Below are positions 31,602-42,650 of a DNA stretch of 64,000 bases, one piece after another. The DNA is from Tetracentron sinense (Eukaryota > Streptophyta > Magnoliopsida > Trochodendrales > Trochodendraceae): the NCBI GenBank assembly GCA_015143295.1, contig CM026551.1, positions 49,092,034 to 49,156,033 of the forward strand, written 5' to 3'. Both the position numbers and the translations under genes were made by a program. Position 1 is the first letter of the stretch. Every line of letters begins with the position of its first letter. The notes under the pieces were generated by a model. That model was given only the letters and a program-made list of their open reading frames with translations. It had not been told where the DNA came from and searched no databases.

Positions 31602-34600
31602 CTATGCTGAAGATACAGCCATGGGACTTCTTACAGTATGAATGCTATCAGTCCACGTGTACCACCCAAATACATACTCCTCTTTCATGCCTCTCCTGCT
31701 CATCATCTCTTCTTCTGCTTTTACTGTTACTGTGAAGCTCTTCTTCTCCCCAACCCCCTTAAAGAACAACACCATTGGAGAAATCTTAACAGAAAATCCC
31801 AAGGGTGGTGTAATTGTTACAGAGTACAAGCTCTTGCTTCCACCAACATTGGTGACAGTCCTATTCACTGTCATTGTTCCATTGAGCTTCGAAATTGCGA
31901 GGGACGGAGAATTGAGGTTGCTCGGTGAGGGCGAGACATTCGGGCACTTGAAGGAAGGATCAAGATTTTGGACTCTGCTACTACATAGGAAGAGGAGGTA
32001 ATCAGTGTAGGAGGCATCATACACAAGGCCAGGATCTACTGCTTCTGTGGGTTGAAAGTGGCCGGACCCAAAGTTAAAGGGGTTCGCGTTGTTGCCCGCG
32101 GCATCCGTCAATGGCTTATCCATATTGTTTTTCAGGCCTGCTGTAAGAAAAAAAGTGCAAATCATAAGAAACTAATTAAAGGCCATGAAATTAAAATCAT
32201 TATGCTTAAACAAATGGAAAATGGTGTTAGCCTCTCCAAGTCTACCTGTTGTCATGAGGGCAGATTTTACTGCAGCGCTACTCCACCTGGGGTGGATGGC
32301 TTTGATAAGGGCGGCTGCGGCCGCAACATGAGGGCATGACATGGAAGTCCCAGAGACAATATTGTACTTGACGATCCGGTGATCATCCGGCAACTTTGTA
32401 GCAGATGATGCTTCACTCCATGCTGCCAAGATATTCAGTCCTGGTGCAGTAATGTCCGGCTGTCGAGCAAGCCCGGCCATGATCAGAAATTTCAAAACCA
32501 AGTAATCTAAATGTCAAGAGTTCAACGCTAATGTGGGAAGTTGGAGTAGAAGCTGTGTTTAAAATTATTCTAATGGATTATTGATATAAACAGAGCAATG
32601 TGTTACCCAAATGGCAATGGTGTGGTGAAAATAACCTACAGATACGAAACACAAAGAACACACAGGATTTATGTGGTTCACTTGATGTGAGCTGCTTTCA
32701 CGGAGATGTCTTCTTCTTTACTAATTCAAAGTAAAGGGATTACGGAGATCACTCTAACACAGCCTCTCAAATAAACTTGCTCTCTACATAATACAAACAC
32801 TATAAATTTTATTGTATTATAAATCCGGTCAGAAGCCTAACTTCAAACAAATTTCTAATACAATTAGAAAATCTCTAAAAACTGTACGAATGTGAGAGTG
32901 CGTACACCAATTTTCTTTTTGGGGGCGAAGTCAAAGGGGGGCAACCGGCCCTAGCAAGCTCAGCGCTGAGCTTGACCAGTGGAGTTGGGTTTGATAGTAA
33001 GGAGATGGAGGTTCATATGAGTAATATTGAAGTTTTAACAAGCTGAACGCAAGACATTTGAACAATAGATGACAAATGAATTACCTTGAGTACATTGGGT
33101 TCAAGAGGATTTGGACCCGTTGAGGAGAAGGCGGCCATGAATGGGGCTGGTTGAGCTTGCAACACTGTCCTTGCTGGGACGATTGTAGCAGTTGGTTTAT
33201 TGGTAAAGTTGATGTAATTGAGAATAGTGGTAGCATCACCAGATACCACAGCTGTTCCTGGAAGAACATGGGCATCAACAGATATCTCAGCTCCATTCAT
33301 CTGACTGTTTCCTAGGATCATAGCAGCACCCCCAGCTCTTTTCACCTCCATGCCTTTCCCAACTCTTGTCCCGTTTCCTCTCAAGCACAACACAATCTTT
33401 CCCTTCACCGCCTTAGGCGAAAGGGAACCTGGGAGGCATTGTCTGTGAAATTCAACAGCTATAAATCATTTGCTATGAAAAATTGAATAGTTTTCTTCGA
33501 TCTTCAAAACAAATACATTAAACCATTGCATCTTCTTCGGCGCGATAAGAAATTACCCAGCAATATAAGTCTTGGCTGTGCCGGGTACGACTACATTTCC
33601 CGCGTAAACCAAAGGGTACATCTTCTTCTTTAGCTTGTATGGAGTTACTGTTTGTCCCTGAGATTGAATCCAAATTGAATTATCATCATTCCAAAAAAAA
33701 AAAAAAAAATGTAACAAAGGAGGAACTTGCAGTTTACCTTGACTATCATGCCACTTCCTAAGACAACCGGCGAACTGAAGATCCGGTCGACGCTACTAGC
33801 GCCAACAGTGATGATCCAAGGTGCTAGATTTGAGGCAGTGGACGGAGCAGGGCCTGAGTTTCCGGCACTGCATGCCACCACAATGTTCCGCTTAGCAGCA
33901 TGCAGTGCCCCAATAGCAATTCCATCCTTTGCGTATGGTAGAGTCTCAGTTGTTCCAATGGAAATGCTAAGAACGTCTACACCGTCACCGATGGCGTCGT
34001 CAATGGCGGCGAGCATGTCGGCGTTTGTGCAGGTGTTTCCAGCTGCAGCAATTTTGCCCGGAATTGGCCAGCATACCTTGTACATGGCTAGACGCACAAG
34101 TGGGGCTCCACCTTTGGCCGTGCCACTGGCAAATCCGCCGAGGGCTGAGACATTGGAGACCCTTCGGCCTCCGACGGTGGAGGACGTGTGAGTCCCATGG
34201 CCATCGTGATCGCGAGGCGATCGGTATTCATTTGTGGTGTTGAGAGTGCCATAGTGTGCTTCGTAACCCTTAAGGTAGTACCGAGCTCCGATCAGCTTCC
34301 TGCCAAATTAAGTACCAACATAAGTATTCTTATGGCAAAGGATTACCTCTGGTGTCTGCCCGAGCTGGGCGCTCGGGCATCCACAAACAATAAAACATGT
34401 GGCATTTTTAAAGGAAAAAAAATCATTGGGCAAAAGTCAAAATGATGGTGACAGATGAAATGACTTCTGCCCAGAAATTTGAAACAGATGGCTTATTGTT
34501 TGTGGATGTCGAGCGCCCAGCTCAGGGAGACACCAGAGGTAATCCTTTGCTGTATTCTTATAGGTTCCTACTAGCGGATACCCCGTCGGATGCACGGATG

Positions 34601-37600
34601 TCTGAATAAAAAAATTTCAAAAAATACAAAAAATTACTTTAAAAACAATTAAGAAAAAATAAAAATAATATAACCAACCATTAATAATAATTTAAAAAAA
34701 AAACAATTATAATGGAGAGTGATAAAAAGGGTATTTATGAGTTCTAATTAAGTGGAATTTATTAATTTTTAAAAAAAAAACAATTATAATGGAGAGTGAT
34801 AAAAAGGGTATTTATGAGTTCCACTTAAGTGTAATAGGGACTTGGAATCCGTTTCCAACACCCACCAGTCTAATTAATTTAACTAAATCCTTATGGTTGT
34901 CTTAACTACATTTTGTGAGAAATAAATCTATACTATATACTAAAGAAATTAGGATCTTATGGTTGTCTTAACTATATTTTGTAAGAAATAAATGAGATAG
35001 ATTAAGTGATGATGTGGCATCACAAATCTTAAAATGAAGATCAAAGAGGGATGCCACATAGGCATCCTAATTTCTTTAGTATATTATATAGATGTGCATC
35101 TCTCTAGAAAATCAAACCAATAAAAGAAAATCAAAATACATCAAATCATAGCAAATTTACATGGTCGGACAATATGCCAATGTCTATGTCCGACGAGAGA
35201 TCTTTTGAGTACTTTTAGTGAAAAAGGGGTTACAAATATCCTCTCATTTCCTATTTCCAGACTAAAAAACTTAACGTAAAACATGGTTATATATCTTTAG
35301 AAAAAATTTTCATTCGTGTAATCAACATAGTCACTTTTTTTTTTTTGGAGAGCCCAAACATAGTTACTTACCGACGAAATTGTACATGGTGTACAATCCA
35401 AACTAACGATCAACTAAAATAGAAGGCACAATAATGACAATCTTGCTCTCCAATGACATTGTTAATGGCAATGGATAGTTATTGAGCAAAATGCGAATGA
35501 CAATTAAAGACGATTAATACATTGTTATGCATTACAAGACCATAGTTTATAAGTTTGGGCAAGGAAATAATATGATAGGGGAGAAGTTTGGGTATAGTAT
35601 ACTATTGTGACAAAAATTTGGTCCAAAATAACATAACCTCAAAAGGTGGGAAATGATATATTAAGGTCTAAGGGGAGTGTTAGCCCAATTCCATCCTCCA
35701 TTAATCGCCCCATAAAAAAAATAAAATTGGCCCTGTACAAAAACCTCTTGTAAATGGGCTACTTTCAGACAAAAATTACAAAAAATGCAAGCCCAAGCTT
35801 GACCCATTACACCCTTGGCTCTTTTTTTTTTTAAACTTGATTTCATTTTGTTACCAAACTAAGGATGCTGGATGTTAAACCCTCAAAAAAAATTTTGGGG
35901 GGTATTATGATCCGGTTATGGAAAGCCCAGCCCAAACCTGGCCCAAAGTTCCCAAATATCAATCCTTTGGCGAGATGGGTCGAGTCAAAAACTGCCACCT
36001 CTACCTCTAATAAATGTAAGTACTGTCAACGCACAAAAAAGTTCTGATCAAAAGCAGGACAGTGTCTTAGCAAATAAAAAAAAAAAACAGGACACTGGAG
36101 TGGGAAGAGCTCACAAGATTGTGTTGGAGTTATGTGGTGTCATGTTTGATGCTTTTGCAAGAAAAGCCGAAACCCATAATGGAAGGCCAGGACTTACCTT
36201 GTTTGATCGAATTCGACAAGGCTTCTGTAATGGATCCATAACCCTAACGAGGAAGATACAACAAGGACATATAGATAACATGACAGAATATAAGACAATG
36301 CAGGCCCAAGTAAATGTTAGATGAAGTAAGCCTAGTCAAGTCTATGAACCGCGAGATTAGTTTCAAGTCTTTGTATAACTACTCTATATTATAATATGAT
36401 TTGCAGTGCAATTAAATCAAACAATTTAGTTCCTTTTTTATAATATATATTGAATTTGATAAAGCCTTTGGAATTCAATATATATTAAATTCAAAAGGAA
36501 ACAATTTAGTCTTTTGTTTCCTTTTGAATTTTCTACGTTTTAATTTGAAGCTTCTTTTAAAGTGATTCATGTCACTAAGGGGCCGGTTGCCATCTTGCGG
36601 GGGGAGTGAATATCTGTTATTGGAAAATATCAATTCGAAAGAAGAGTGCTAGCCCTATTCTTAGGGCTTTCCTATTTTCAGCCTGAGCCAAACATTTGTC
36701 TACTTTCAATGTTAAAGTACACTTTTTCTATAAGACTTTAACATTGAAAGTGGCCAGGTGTTTAGCTTAGGCGAGTAGGAAAGCCATGAGTAGTTAAGCA
36801 CTTCTCAATTTGAAAATGTTGTTTGGATGCATTTTGAAACAAAACTATTATTTTGACAAAAATTGTGCTTCTAGAATTAATAATAGAGATTAATTTTGAG
36901 CCGAAGCTCTGCTTCATGGTGTTGAAGTGGAGCTGCTGTTTTTGCACTATGAGCATGGTAGGGTTGTAATTTTTAAGCTCTGTTGGGGTAGTTTTATAAA
37001 ACACGAAATTACAAGGTTGTCATTCGGATAGTGTAAAAAGGGAGCTCCGTTCCACGCCATGAAGCAGAGCTCCTCTTTGTATTTAAATAATATTAATAAT
37101 ATTTCGGGAACAGTAACTTTGACTCTCACTACCCCATCACTGCCCCAAATGGGCCCTAACTGGCTAGAATAAGCTATTTTTGCCTCACATCCATATAAAA
37201 TTTACTAATTACAGGAACTTCCATTAGTCGATATCGACATAGACTAAATCAACTGCAAATTAGGCAACTACGATTGAAATTCAAACACAAATTGATCGGA
37301 GCAGGTAACTCTACTTATTCAAACCATCCTCCAAACAATGGTGGTCACTTTTTCTGTACATTCACGAAGTCTAGGCAAAAATATTATCTTGACCATTGAG
37401 AAAATATGTAATAGAATCAACGTACATTGTTTTATTTGAACAACAGTGTCTCCACCATTGTTGCATATGGTCTATACAACTTAAGAAAACCCATGAGTCT
37501 GGTACTTGTTGTTTCTCTCAATATAATCAGAGGTGAAAATTAAAAGAGATTATGAAAATTAGACTCGATGAATGGTTGGACTCAATTGACATGAAATTTC

Positions 37601-38901
37601 AAGGCTAGTTCATTCAAACATCATATATTTCTCCCAAAGATCCAAAAACTATTTCGTCCATTTCTCTTCCTAGCATTATCTGTGAATAATGGAGTGTGTC
37701 CTATATATAAAGAAGATAATTAGATATTTTACAACAGTGCCATGCCAGCTAGCTTAGTTGGTAAAGTCCCTTGGCGTCGTACCAGGGAACTAGGATCCAA
37801 TCCTGCCTATGTTTCTCTGTCAGGGATCTGCCTAACCCCGGCTTACCTTCCAAAAAAAAAAAAGCAAAAGCAAAAGCAAAGCGGCCTAGAAAGAAGAAAA
37901 AAACACTGACCTATTGCAGTGGGATGAGTTAAAATCATCTCCTGTTTGACAGATTCCTTTCCATGATTTTGGTATAGGCCCCATCCCTTCATCACTGAAG
38001 CTCTTTGACTCCGGCCATATTCCTGATCAGTCAACAAACCACTCAAAAACACATTCGACAATAATGCCTTTAATCATTCAATATTCACTCCACCATCTTT
38101 TCTTTCTTTATGAGTAATCATAAGAAAGTTGCCCACAAAACTACAAAGAAGATAAGAGAGCCAGGCCATGTATAATCCCAATATAGAATAAAACTACTGT
38201 ATCTGTGTATATATATATGTATTTATGTATGTATTGTTATTGCAGTTACCGGAATCCAACAGCCCAACAACGATATCTTGCCCATATTTGGCTTCATGTA
38301 GTAAGCTTCCTCTCTTGTTCTTGTGCTCCCAATCAACTGTTCCTTCTTCCAAGCCTACAAATTCCCATGATCTTGTAGTCTGGAGAGACCATTTATTTGC
38401 GTGGCTCGGAAACACTGATACCACTTCATCTCTCTCTGTTGGAAGCAGTAGTGTTTACGATAAAGAAAATGACAAAACAAAAATAATTCATTTACTAAGA
38501 ATTAAGAAGGAAAAAAAAACCATTTGGATGTTTTGTATATATACCGGATAATTTGGCAGCTTCATCTGGGGTAAGCAATGCCGCGAAGCCATTGATGCTG
38601 TTCTTGTAGCTGTAGAGAAGAGAAAGCTTAGCTTCCTCTTCTGTGCTCTTTACAGAGAGAAGAAAGGAGTGATGGGTGTCGTGAATTTCCTGTAATGTTT
38701 TATCTCCACTGTGTTCTCCAAAATATACGATGTATACCTGTGAGGATCATGAAAATGGATGAGAATTACAGTGAATTTCATGAGAAGGGTTTTGGAAAGA
38801 AAGCTATATATAGTGAAGTAAAGTAAAACCTGGCGTTCTGTACATGAAACTAAGAGAGGGAGAAGGAGAAGAAGGAAGGAGAGAAGGGAAATATTTCTCA
38901 T
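31602..38901 (-). CDS. SBT5.6: Subtilisin-like serine protease, SBT5.6-like, nine exons
   Basis: Secreted plant subtilase (S8). Exons: 38830-38901, 38545-38737, 38250-38435, 37911-38022, 33738-34299, 33557-33657, 33085-33442, 32246-32459, 31602-32140. All borders are GT-AG and phases agree, giving 778 residues (the family is about 750-800). Order: signal peptide (1-20), inhibitor I9 propeptide starting [10 protein letters not shown]8 domain with PA insert, fibronectin-like tail. Catalytic residues are intact: Asp149 (LLDSG), His222 (GHGTHT), oxyanion Asn335 (SAGNSGP), Ser567 (SGTSMSCPH). In exon 7 the usual FSSRGPN reads FSSTGPN. The wording is closest to SBT5.6 as I recall it. Intron 4 is 3.6 kb, filled with MITEs and a SINE. 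Confidence 0.92.
32560..32935. repeat. LTR-like remnant in intron 7 of the subtilase gene
   Basis: The sequence around GGATTTATGTGGTTCACTTGATGTG and TTTCACGGAGATG resembles the phrase seen in the repeat pair at 48.6-50.2 kb (GGTTCACTC..GGCTACATC) and in many Copia LTRs. No borders were found. Confidence 0.35.
34334..34551. mobile_element. Mutator-type foldback MITE 35 bp from a splice acceptor
   Basis: 218 bp with about 58-bp inverted ends (GGCAAAGGATTACCTCTGG and, reversed, AGCAAAGGATTACCTCTGG). Flanked by the 10-bp repeat GTATTCTTAT (34324-34333, 34552-34561). It lies in intron 4 of the subtilase gene, with exon 5 starting at 34299. Confidence 0.85.
34690..34826. repeat. Tandem duplication in intron 4
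   Basis: Two copies of an approximately 60-bp piece (A-run, CAATTATAATGGAGAGTG, AAAAAGGGTATTTATGAG) about 77 bp apart, nearly identical. Confidence 0.8.
34926..35093. mobile_element. MITE in intron 4 of the subtilase gene
   Basis: Inverted ends ATCTATA..TATACTAAAGAAATTAGGAT, about 28 bp, 168 bp in total. The left part repeats the sequence just outside it (TTATGGTTGTCTTAACTA), so a local duplication accompanied or followed insertion. Confidence 0.7.
35094..36639. other. Rest of intron 4, no gene
   Basis: AT-rich intron sequence of the minus-strand subtilase. The open frames at 35661-36324 have no recognisable domain. An AT-rich inverted pair (AATATATATTGAATT / AATTCAATATATATT) lies at about 36440-36490. 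Confidence 0.5.
36640..36812. mobile_element. MITE related to the long-TIR element at 41.4 kb
   Basis: The left end reads AGAGTGCTAGCCCTATTC and GGGCTTTCCTA; the right end, reversed, reads GAAGTGCTTAACTACTC and GGCTTTCCTA. A second inverted pair, ACTTTCAATGTTAAAGT, sits inside. The end motif is shared with 41377-42650. Confidence 0.6.
36886..37087. mobile_element. GAGCTCTGCTTCA-type MITE, copy 1
   Basis: Ends carry AGCTCTGCTTCATGG on the left and its inverted copy on the right (GAAGCAGAGCTCC), with ATTAATTTTGAG before the left and AGGAGCTC before the right. Lies in intron 4 of the subtilase gene. Two more copies are at 39159 and 39692. Confidence 0.75.
37744..37863 (+). mobile_element. tRNA-derived SINE in intron 4
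   Basis: The A box TAGCTTAGTTGG (37750-37761) is a perfect consensus match. The B-box-like GGATCCAATCC (37793-37803) follows at the right spacing. The 3' tail CTGCCTAACCCCGGCTTACC runs into an A12 run (37852-37863). The tail closely matches the 3' end of the LINE at 54945-57120. Antisense to the subtilase gene. Confidence 0.8.
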
Positions 38902-38959
38902 TCTAACTACTTCTGGCTGAGCAGAGATTATTGGACTAAGAATGGGTTTTTATAAAGAA

Positions 38960-38967
38960 CTATATAG
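38960..38967 (-). promoter_or_regulatory. TATA box of the subtilase gene
   Basis: CTATATAG, about 60 bp upstream of the ATG at 38901, with a second AT-rich candidate TTTATAAAAA at 38945-38955. The first gives a leader of about 30 nt. Confidence 0.5.
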
Positions 38968-39158
38968 AGAGGGGAATTTGAAAAGTGGAGGTAAATGTGG
39001 AATTTCTTCTTTTAAGGAGCACTTTTTGTTGGGATTTTACCACTTTTTTCTTGGGTTTTTAGAGGGAGAAGTAAGATACTTGAAGGAGGTGGAATGGAAG
39101 CTTCTGCTTGGATTATGTATGTTTTTTAGGTTATACTTAAATTTCCCTTTCTCTTAAT

Positions 39159-39325
39159 AGAGATTAATTTTGAGCTGGAGCTCTGCTTCACGGCGTTGAA
39201 TGCATAAAAATAGACTTTTTTACCTATTGGTAATCTTGTAATTATGAAGATACATTATTTTACAAAATTGTGGATGCACCACTTTTACACCTTGAAGCAG
39301 AGCTTGCTTTGTAGTTAAAACTCTT
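39159..39325. mobile_element. GAGCTCTGCTTCA-type MITE, copy 2, in the subtilase promoter
   Basis: Starts AGAGATTAATTTTGAGC and GGAGCTCTGCTTCACGGCG; the right side has TGAAGCAGAGC. It starts about 260 bp upstream of the subtilase ATG. Shorter and more decayed than copies 1 and 3. Confidence 0.7.
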
Positions 39326-39691
39326 TTATTAATGGTTAAAGATAAAAGAAATTCTTTCATGGGGTTGGGCTGGGCCGGTCCAGCCAGGCCCATACCATCC
39401 CAATGTCTCTCCATCACAGTCTGATTCTCAACCAGCCATGGTAACCATTTATATTCTGTAGGCACAATATGAGCCAGAACTATTAAATATTGGATAATGC
39501 TAAGTTTATTTTTCTTTTCATTCCTTTTATTTGTTTATGAAAAAGGAGAAAAAAAAAAAAAGGAATGTCCCTACAAAAAAATTTGACATCCTTTTGTTCT
39601 AAAAAAAGAAAAAGTGAATGACAATTGAGAAGAAAAGTGAGCATAGTATTGCCATTAAATATTAATGCGATGGAAGCACCAATATTTTTTT

Positions 39692-39895
39692 TAGAGAACA
39701 ATTTTGAGCCAGAGCTCTGCTTCACGGCGTTGATGCGGAACTCCCTTTTTACACTGTAAGTATAGCATGTTTTTAATTATTGATGGAGGCTGGGGAAATT
39801 TGGAAAACACCATAATTACAGATTTGCCACCTGATAGTGTAAAAAGGGGAGCTCGGCACAACGTGGTGAAGCAGAGCTCCTCTTAATATTTAAAC
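39692..39895. mobile_element. GAGCTCTGCTTCA-type MITE, copy 3
   Basis: Ends GCCAGAGCTCTGCTTCACGG and, reversed, GAGGAGCTCTGCTTCACC; about 200 bp. The inner parts (TTTTTACACTGTAAGTAT, TAGTGTAAAAAGGGGAGCTC) match copy 1. Confidence 0.75.
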
Positions 39896-41376
39896 TGTAT
39901 GTTTTAGGCATTAGGCATGGGAAATTGCTAGCCTCACGTTAACCAATGGAAGCAGCCATATGTCTTTGGCATGGAAAATTTGCTAGTCGCTTTTAAATCT
40001 TAATCATTCCATTAAAAAAAGTCAAATTAATTTTGAATGTGAGCCTACCAAAAAGTGATTTAATTTTCTTAGTGGGGGCAATGATGTGATTGTCCCTTTT
40101 TTTGTGGTATGTTCTAATCATTTATCTAACTATGTCAGGTCAGTAGGGTTAGCATTCATGGTGGGCATCAACAGCCACACCAAAGACTCGGGTCTCCACT
40201 CACCGAAGAGAGATAAACTACCACTGGAACAAACCCATGGTAGTGACAGTTAAACCCATGATTGTCCCTAGCACTCCCCTTTTGGCACGAAAATGATTTG
40301 ATACATGAGGCAAAATTAGAAGTGAGAGGTTAAACAAAGGTCATCAGGTCAATCATGTTCAATCTTATCTTTCCACTAATTTAGATATTGCCCATCAACT
40401 CATTGATCTCGAAATGCTTAGTAAGTGGCCGGCTCTTAGATAGGCTCAATTACAAAATTCAGATGAATGAGGATCTTAACTTTCCAATCTAGAGCAAAAA
40501 AATTGTAAGTCTAAATGTCTAAGCTGAATGATCCTACCTTGTTTGGACAGTTTGACCCTCTAAGTAAGTGCCGCCATTAAGACCCTTTCGTGTGTGTGTC
40601 TATCTATCTATCTATGTATTTCTGAATTCGAAGTCAATTGGAATAAGAAATTTTTATCGAAAATGAAGAAATGTTTCACATACAATACACCTGTAGATTT
40701 ATTTATTTGCAAAATTAAAATTTATGATTACTGATATCAATGTAGATATTAGAACTAATATATTTTTCTTGATCGCCCCTCTAAAAATTGGAGACAAGAA
40801 CAACTGGTGGTCCATCAACAGTTGGGTTGATGGACCACCAATCAAGGTGCGCATGATATACGCAATATTCTTCTACCTCTTAACCTATAGTCACATTGCC
40901 TTTTTTACTCTTATCCTAGAAATATCCACAGCCACAAGGCCACAACACTCAACTCCTAAGATAAAAACAAAGATTCTTCTTCATCCTTTTAATACTTCAT
41001 ATCTCCTCATTACCCCTCTTTGGTAGGTATTGACCATTGCAAAATAAACTCCTTTTGTCTTAAGCTCACGCAAGCATGTAAACTGTGTATGTAGTTCACG
41101 AAAGCCAAAGATGGTGGCAGGTTGGTAATTATTAAAAGTAGACTAGGGGCAGTGTATAGGTGACGCAGCCATGAGATGCTCGCAGTTTGATAATTGTAAA
41201 GAGGACAAAAGATAGTTTTGAAAAACAGTTCTACTCTCATAAGTACAAATATGCAACCACTTGCCGCTTGAGATTGGATCCCATTTTTCATGTTGCGTTC
41301 TTTAAAACATTTCTATGCTCAAAAAACTTTTCTTGCAAATAAAATAGGCTGGATTCTTTAGGTTGTAGAAAGATAA
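39896..41376. other. Gene-free stretch
   Basis: No gene supported. The frames at 40724-41026 (+) and 41010-41291 (-) lack known motifs. A perfect hairpin at 40805-40840 is listed separately. Confidence 0.5.
40805..40840. repeat. Perfect 15-bp inverted repeat with a 6-nt loop
   Basis: TGGTGGTCCATCAAC, loop AGTTGG, then GTTGATGGACCACCA. No mismatch and no T-run behind it; it is not obviously part of a larger MITE. Confidence 0.85.
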
Positions 41377-41723
41377 AAATGTGCTAGTTCTATTCTAAGA
41401 TCTTTCCTACTCTCAGCTAGATCTAGCCAATCATTTATCCATTTTCATTGTTAAAGTATTGCAATTAGTTAAAATGTGGAGTGCAAATCTTCTAGTCGGC
41501 CCCTCTCAATGAAATGTTGACAACTCATATATCTTTATTTAATGCACAAAAGCTCCCTCATTACAGCGTTTCAAAACGTTTTGTTCAAACAATTGGTAAA
41601 TTAGTAAATAACCACTAGTCTATGTGTAAACAGTTTTATTTAGTGTTTCGACTTCACGATTCAACCGGCCAAGTGCCCTATTCGTCCATTTAATTATGGT
41701 TAAACATAATTAATTTATGATTA

Positions 41724-41928
41724 ATATTTGAGAATAACTATCAAGAAGAGCTCCAGTTGAACAATCAATCAGAGCAACCCAAAAAATTGCCTTGGGCAAT
41801 GTTCGTTTGGTAATTATGAACATAAAGAATGTGTGTTTCAACACTGCCACACTGCCCAAGGCACTTGTTTGGTTGCTCCGGTTGACTGTTCAACCGGAGT
41901 TCCTATTGATAGTTATCTCTTAATATTT
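41724..41928. mobile_element. MITE nested in the long-TIR element
   Basis: Inverted ends AATAACTATCAAGAAGAGC and, reversed, GATAACTATCAATAGGAAC; inner words TTGAACA, GAGCAACC and TGCCTTGGGCA also pair. About 200 bp. Confidence 0.7.
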
Positions 41929-41939
41929 TTTTAATTTCT

Positions 41940-42260
41940 TTTCTAAAATCAAGTTAGATGGATGAACCTTAAGGGTGAGTGAATCATAACCCACAGTTAG
42001 TGGGTATTAAAAGGGACATGTGGTGGCTTGTAAAACCCTTTAACTATTGTTAAGCATAATCAACTTAAGGTTATTATTTATTCTAAAAACTAAGGTTAGA
42101 TGGATGAATCTTAACCAGAGTTAGTAGGCGTTAAAAGGGAAAGCTCTTTTAACTATTATTAAGCTTAATCAACCTCAGGTTAATCTTTTTTTCTCGAAAA
42201 TCCATGGTTAAATAGATAGACCCTGATAGTGAATGAATCTTAACCATAGTTAGTGGGTGT
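41940..42260. repeat. Three tandem units of the AACCATAGTTAGTGGG repeat
   Basis: About 115-bp units with GGTTAGATGGATGAA, CTTAACC..GTTAGTGGG and TTAAAAGGGA. Related single units occur at about 7090-7165, 29440-29520 and 52420-52500. Confidence 0.65.
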
Positions 42261-42650
42261 AAAAGGAGGATGGGACGAATGGGACACATTAAAGGAGGAT
42301 CAATGGGACACGTACGTGGCTGGTTCAACCAGAAAATGTAAAGGCAATACGAAAGTGCTTAAACAAGATTAATGGTCATTTACTAATTTACCCACTGTTT
42401 GAACAAAGCGTTTTCAAAAGCTGTTATGATAGAACTCTTGTGCATTAAATGAAGCTACGTGAGTTGTCAATATTTCATTGAGCATGTAGGCACCTAATAC
42501 CAATTTTCATATTAGGTGCCTACTAGAGGATTTGCACTCTAAAATGTGTGCGCTTAAACTGTGAGAATTGAGAAGTCGTTGGCTCAAGCTAGAATAGGAA
42601 AGGCCTAAGAGTAGGGCTAACTCTCCTCTAAAAATAAACTCTATCATTTT

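Larger units (their letters stand above)
41377..42650. mobile_element. Long-TIR Mutator-like non-autonomous element
   Basis: Two inverted arms of about 270-290 bp (41377-41645 and 42355-42650). Shared words, left against reversed right, include GAGTGCAAAT, TCAATGAAAT, TTGACAACTCA, TTTAATGCACAA and TTTGTTCAAACA. The right arm contains an extra perfect hairpin (42486-42523, GTAGGCACCTAATA). The interior has a nested MITE and tandem repeats and no transposase. Long TIRs suggest the Mutator superfamily; no target duplication was resolved. Confidence 0.65.

Noticed and set aside
40724-41026. 100-residue plus-strand frame with hydrophobic segments
   Set aside because: No homologous family is apparent. 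AT-rich intergenic DNA readily gives such frames, and it contains the perfect hairpin at 40805.
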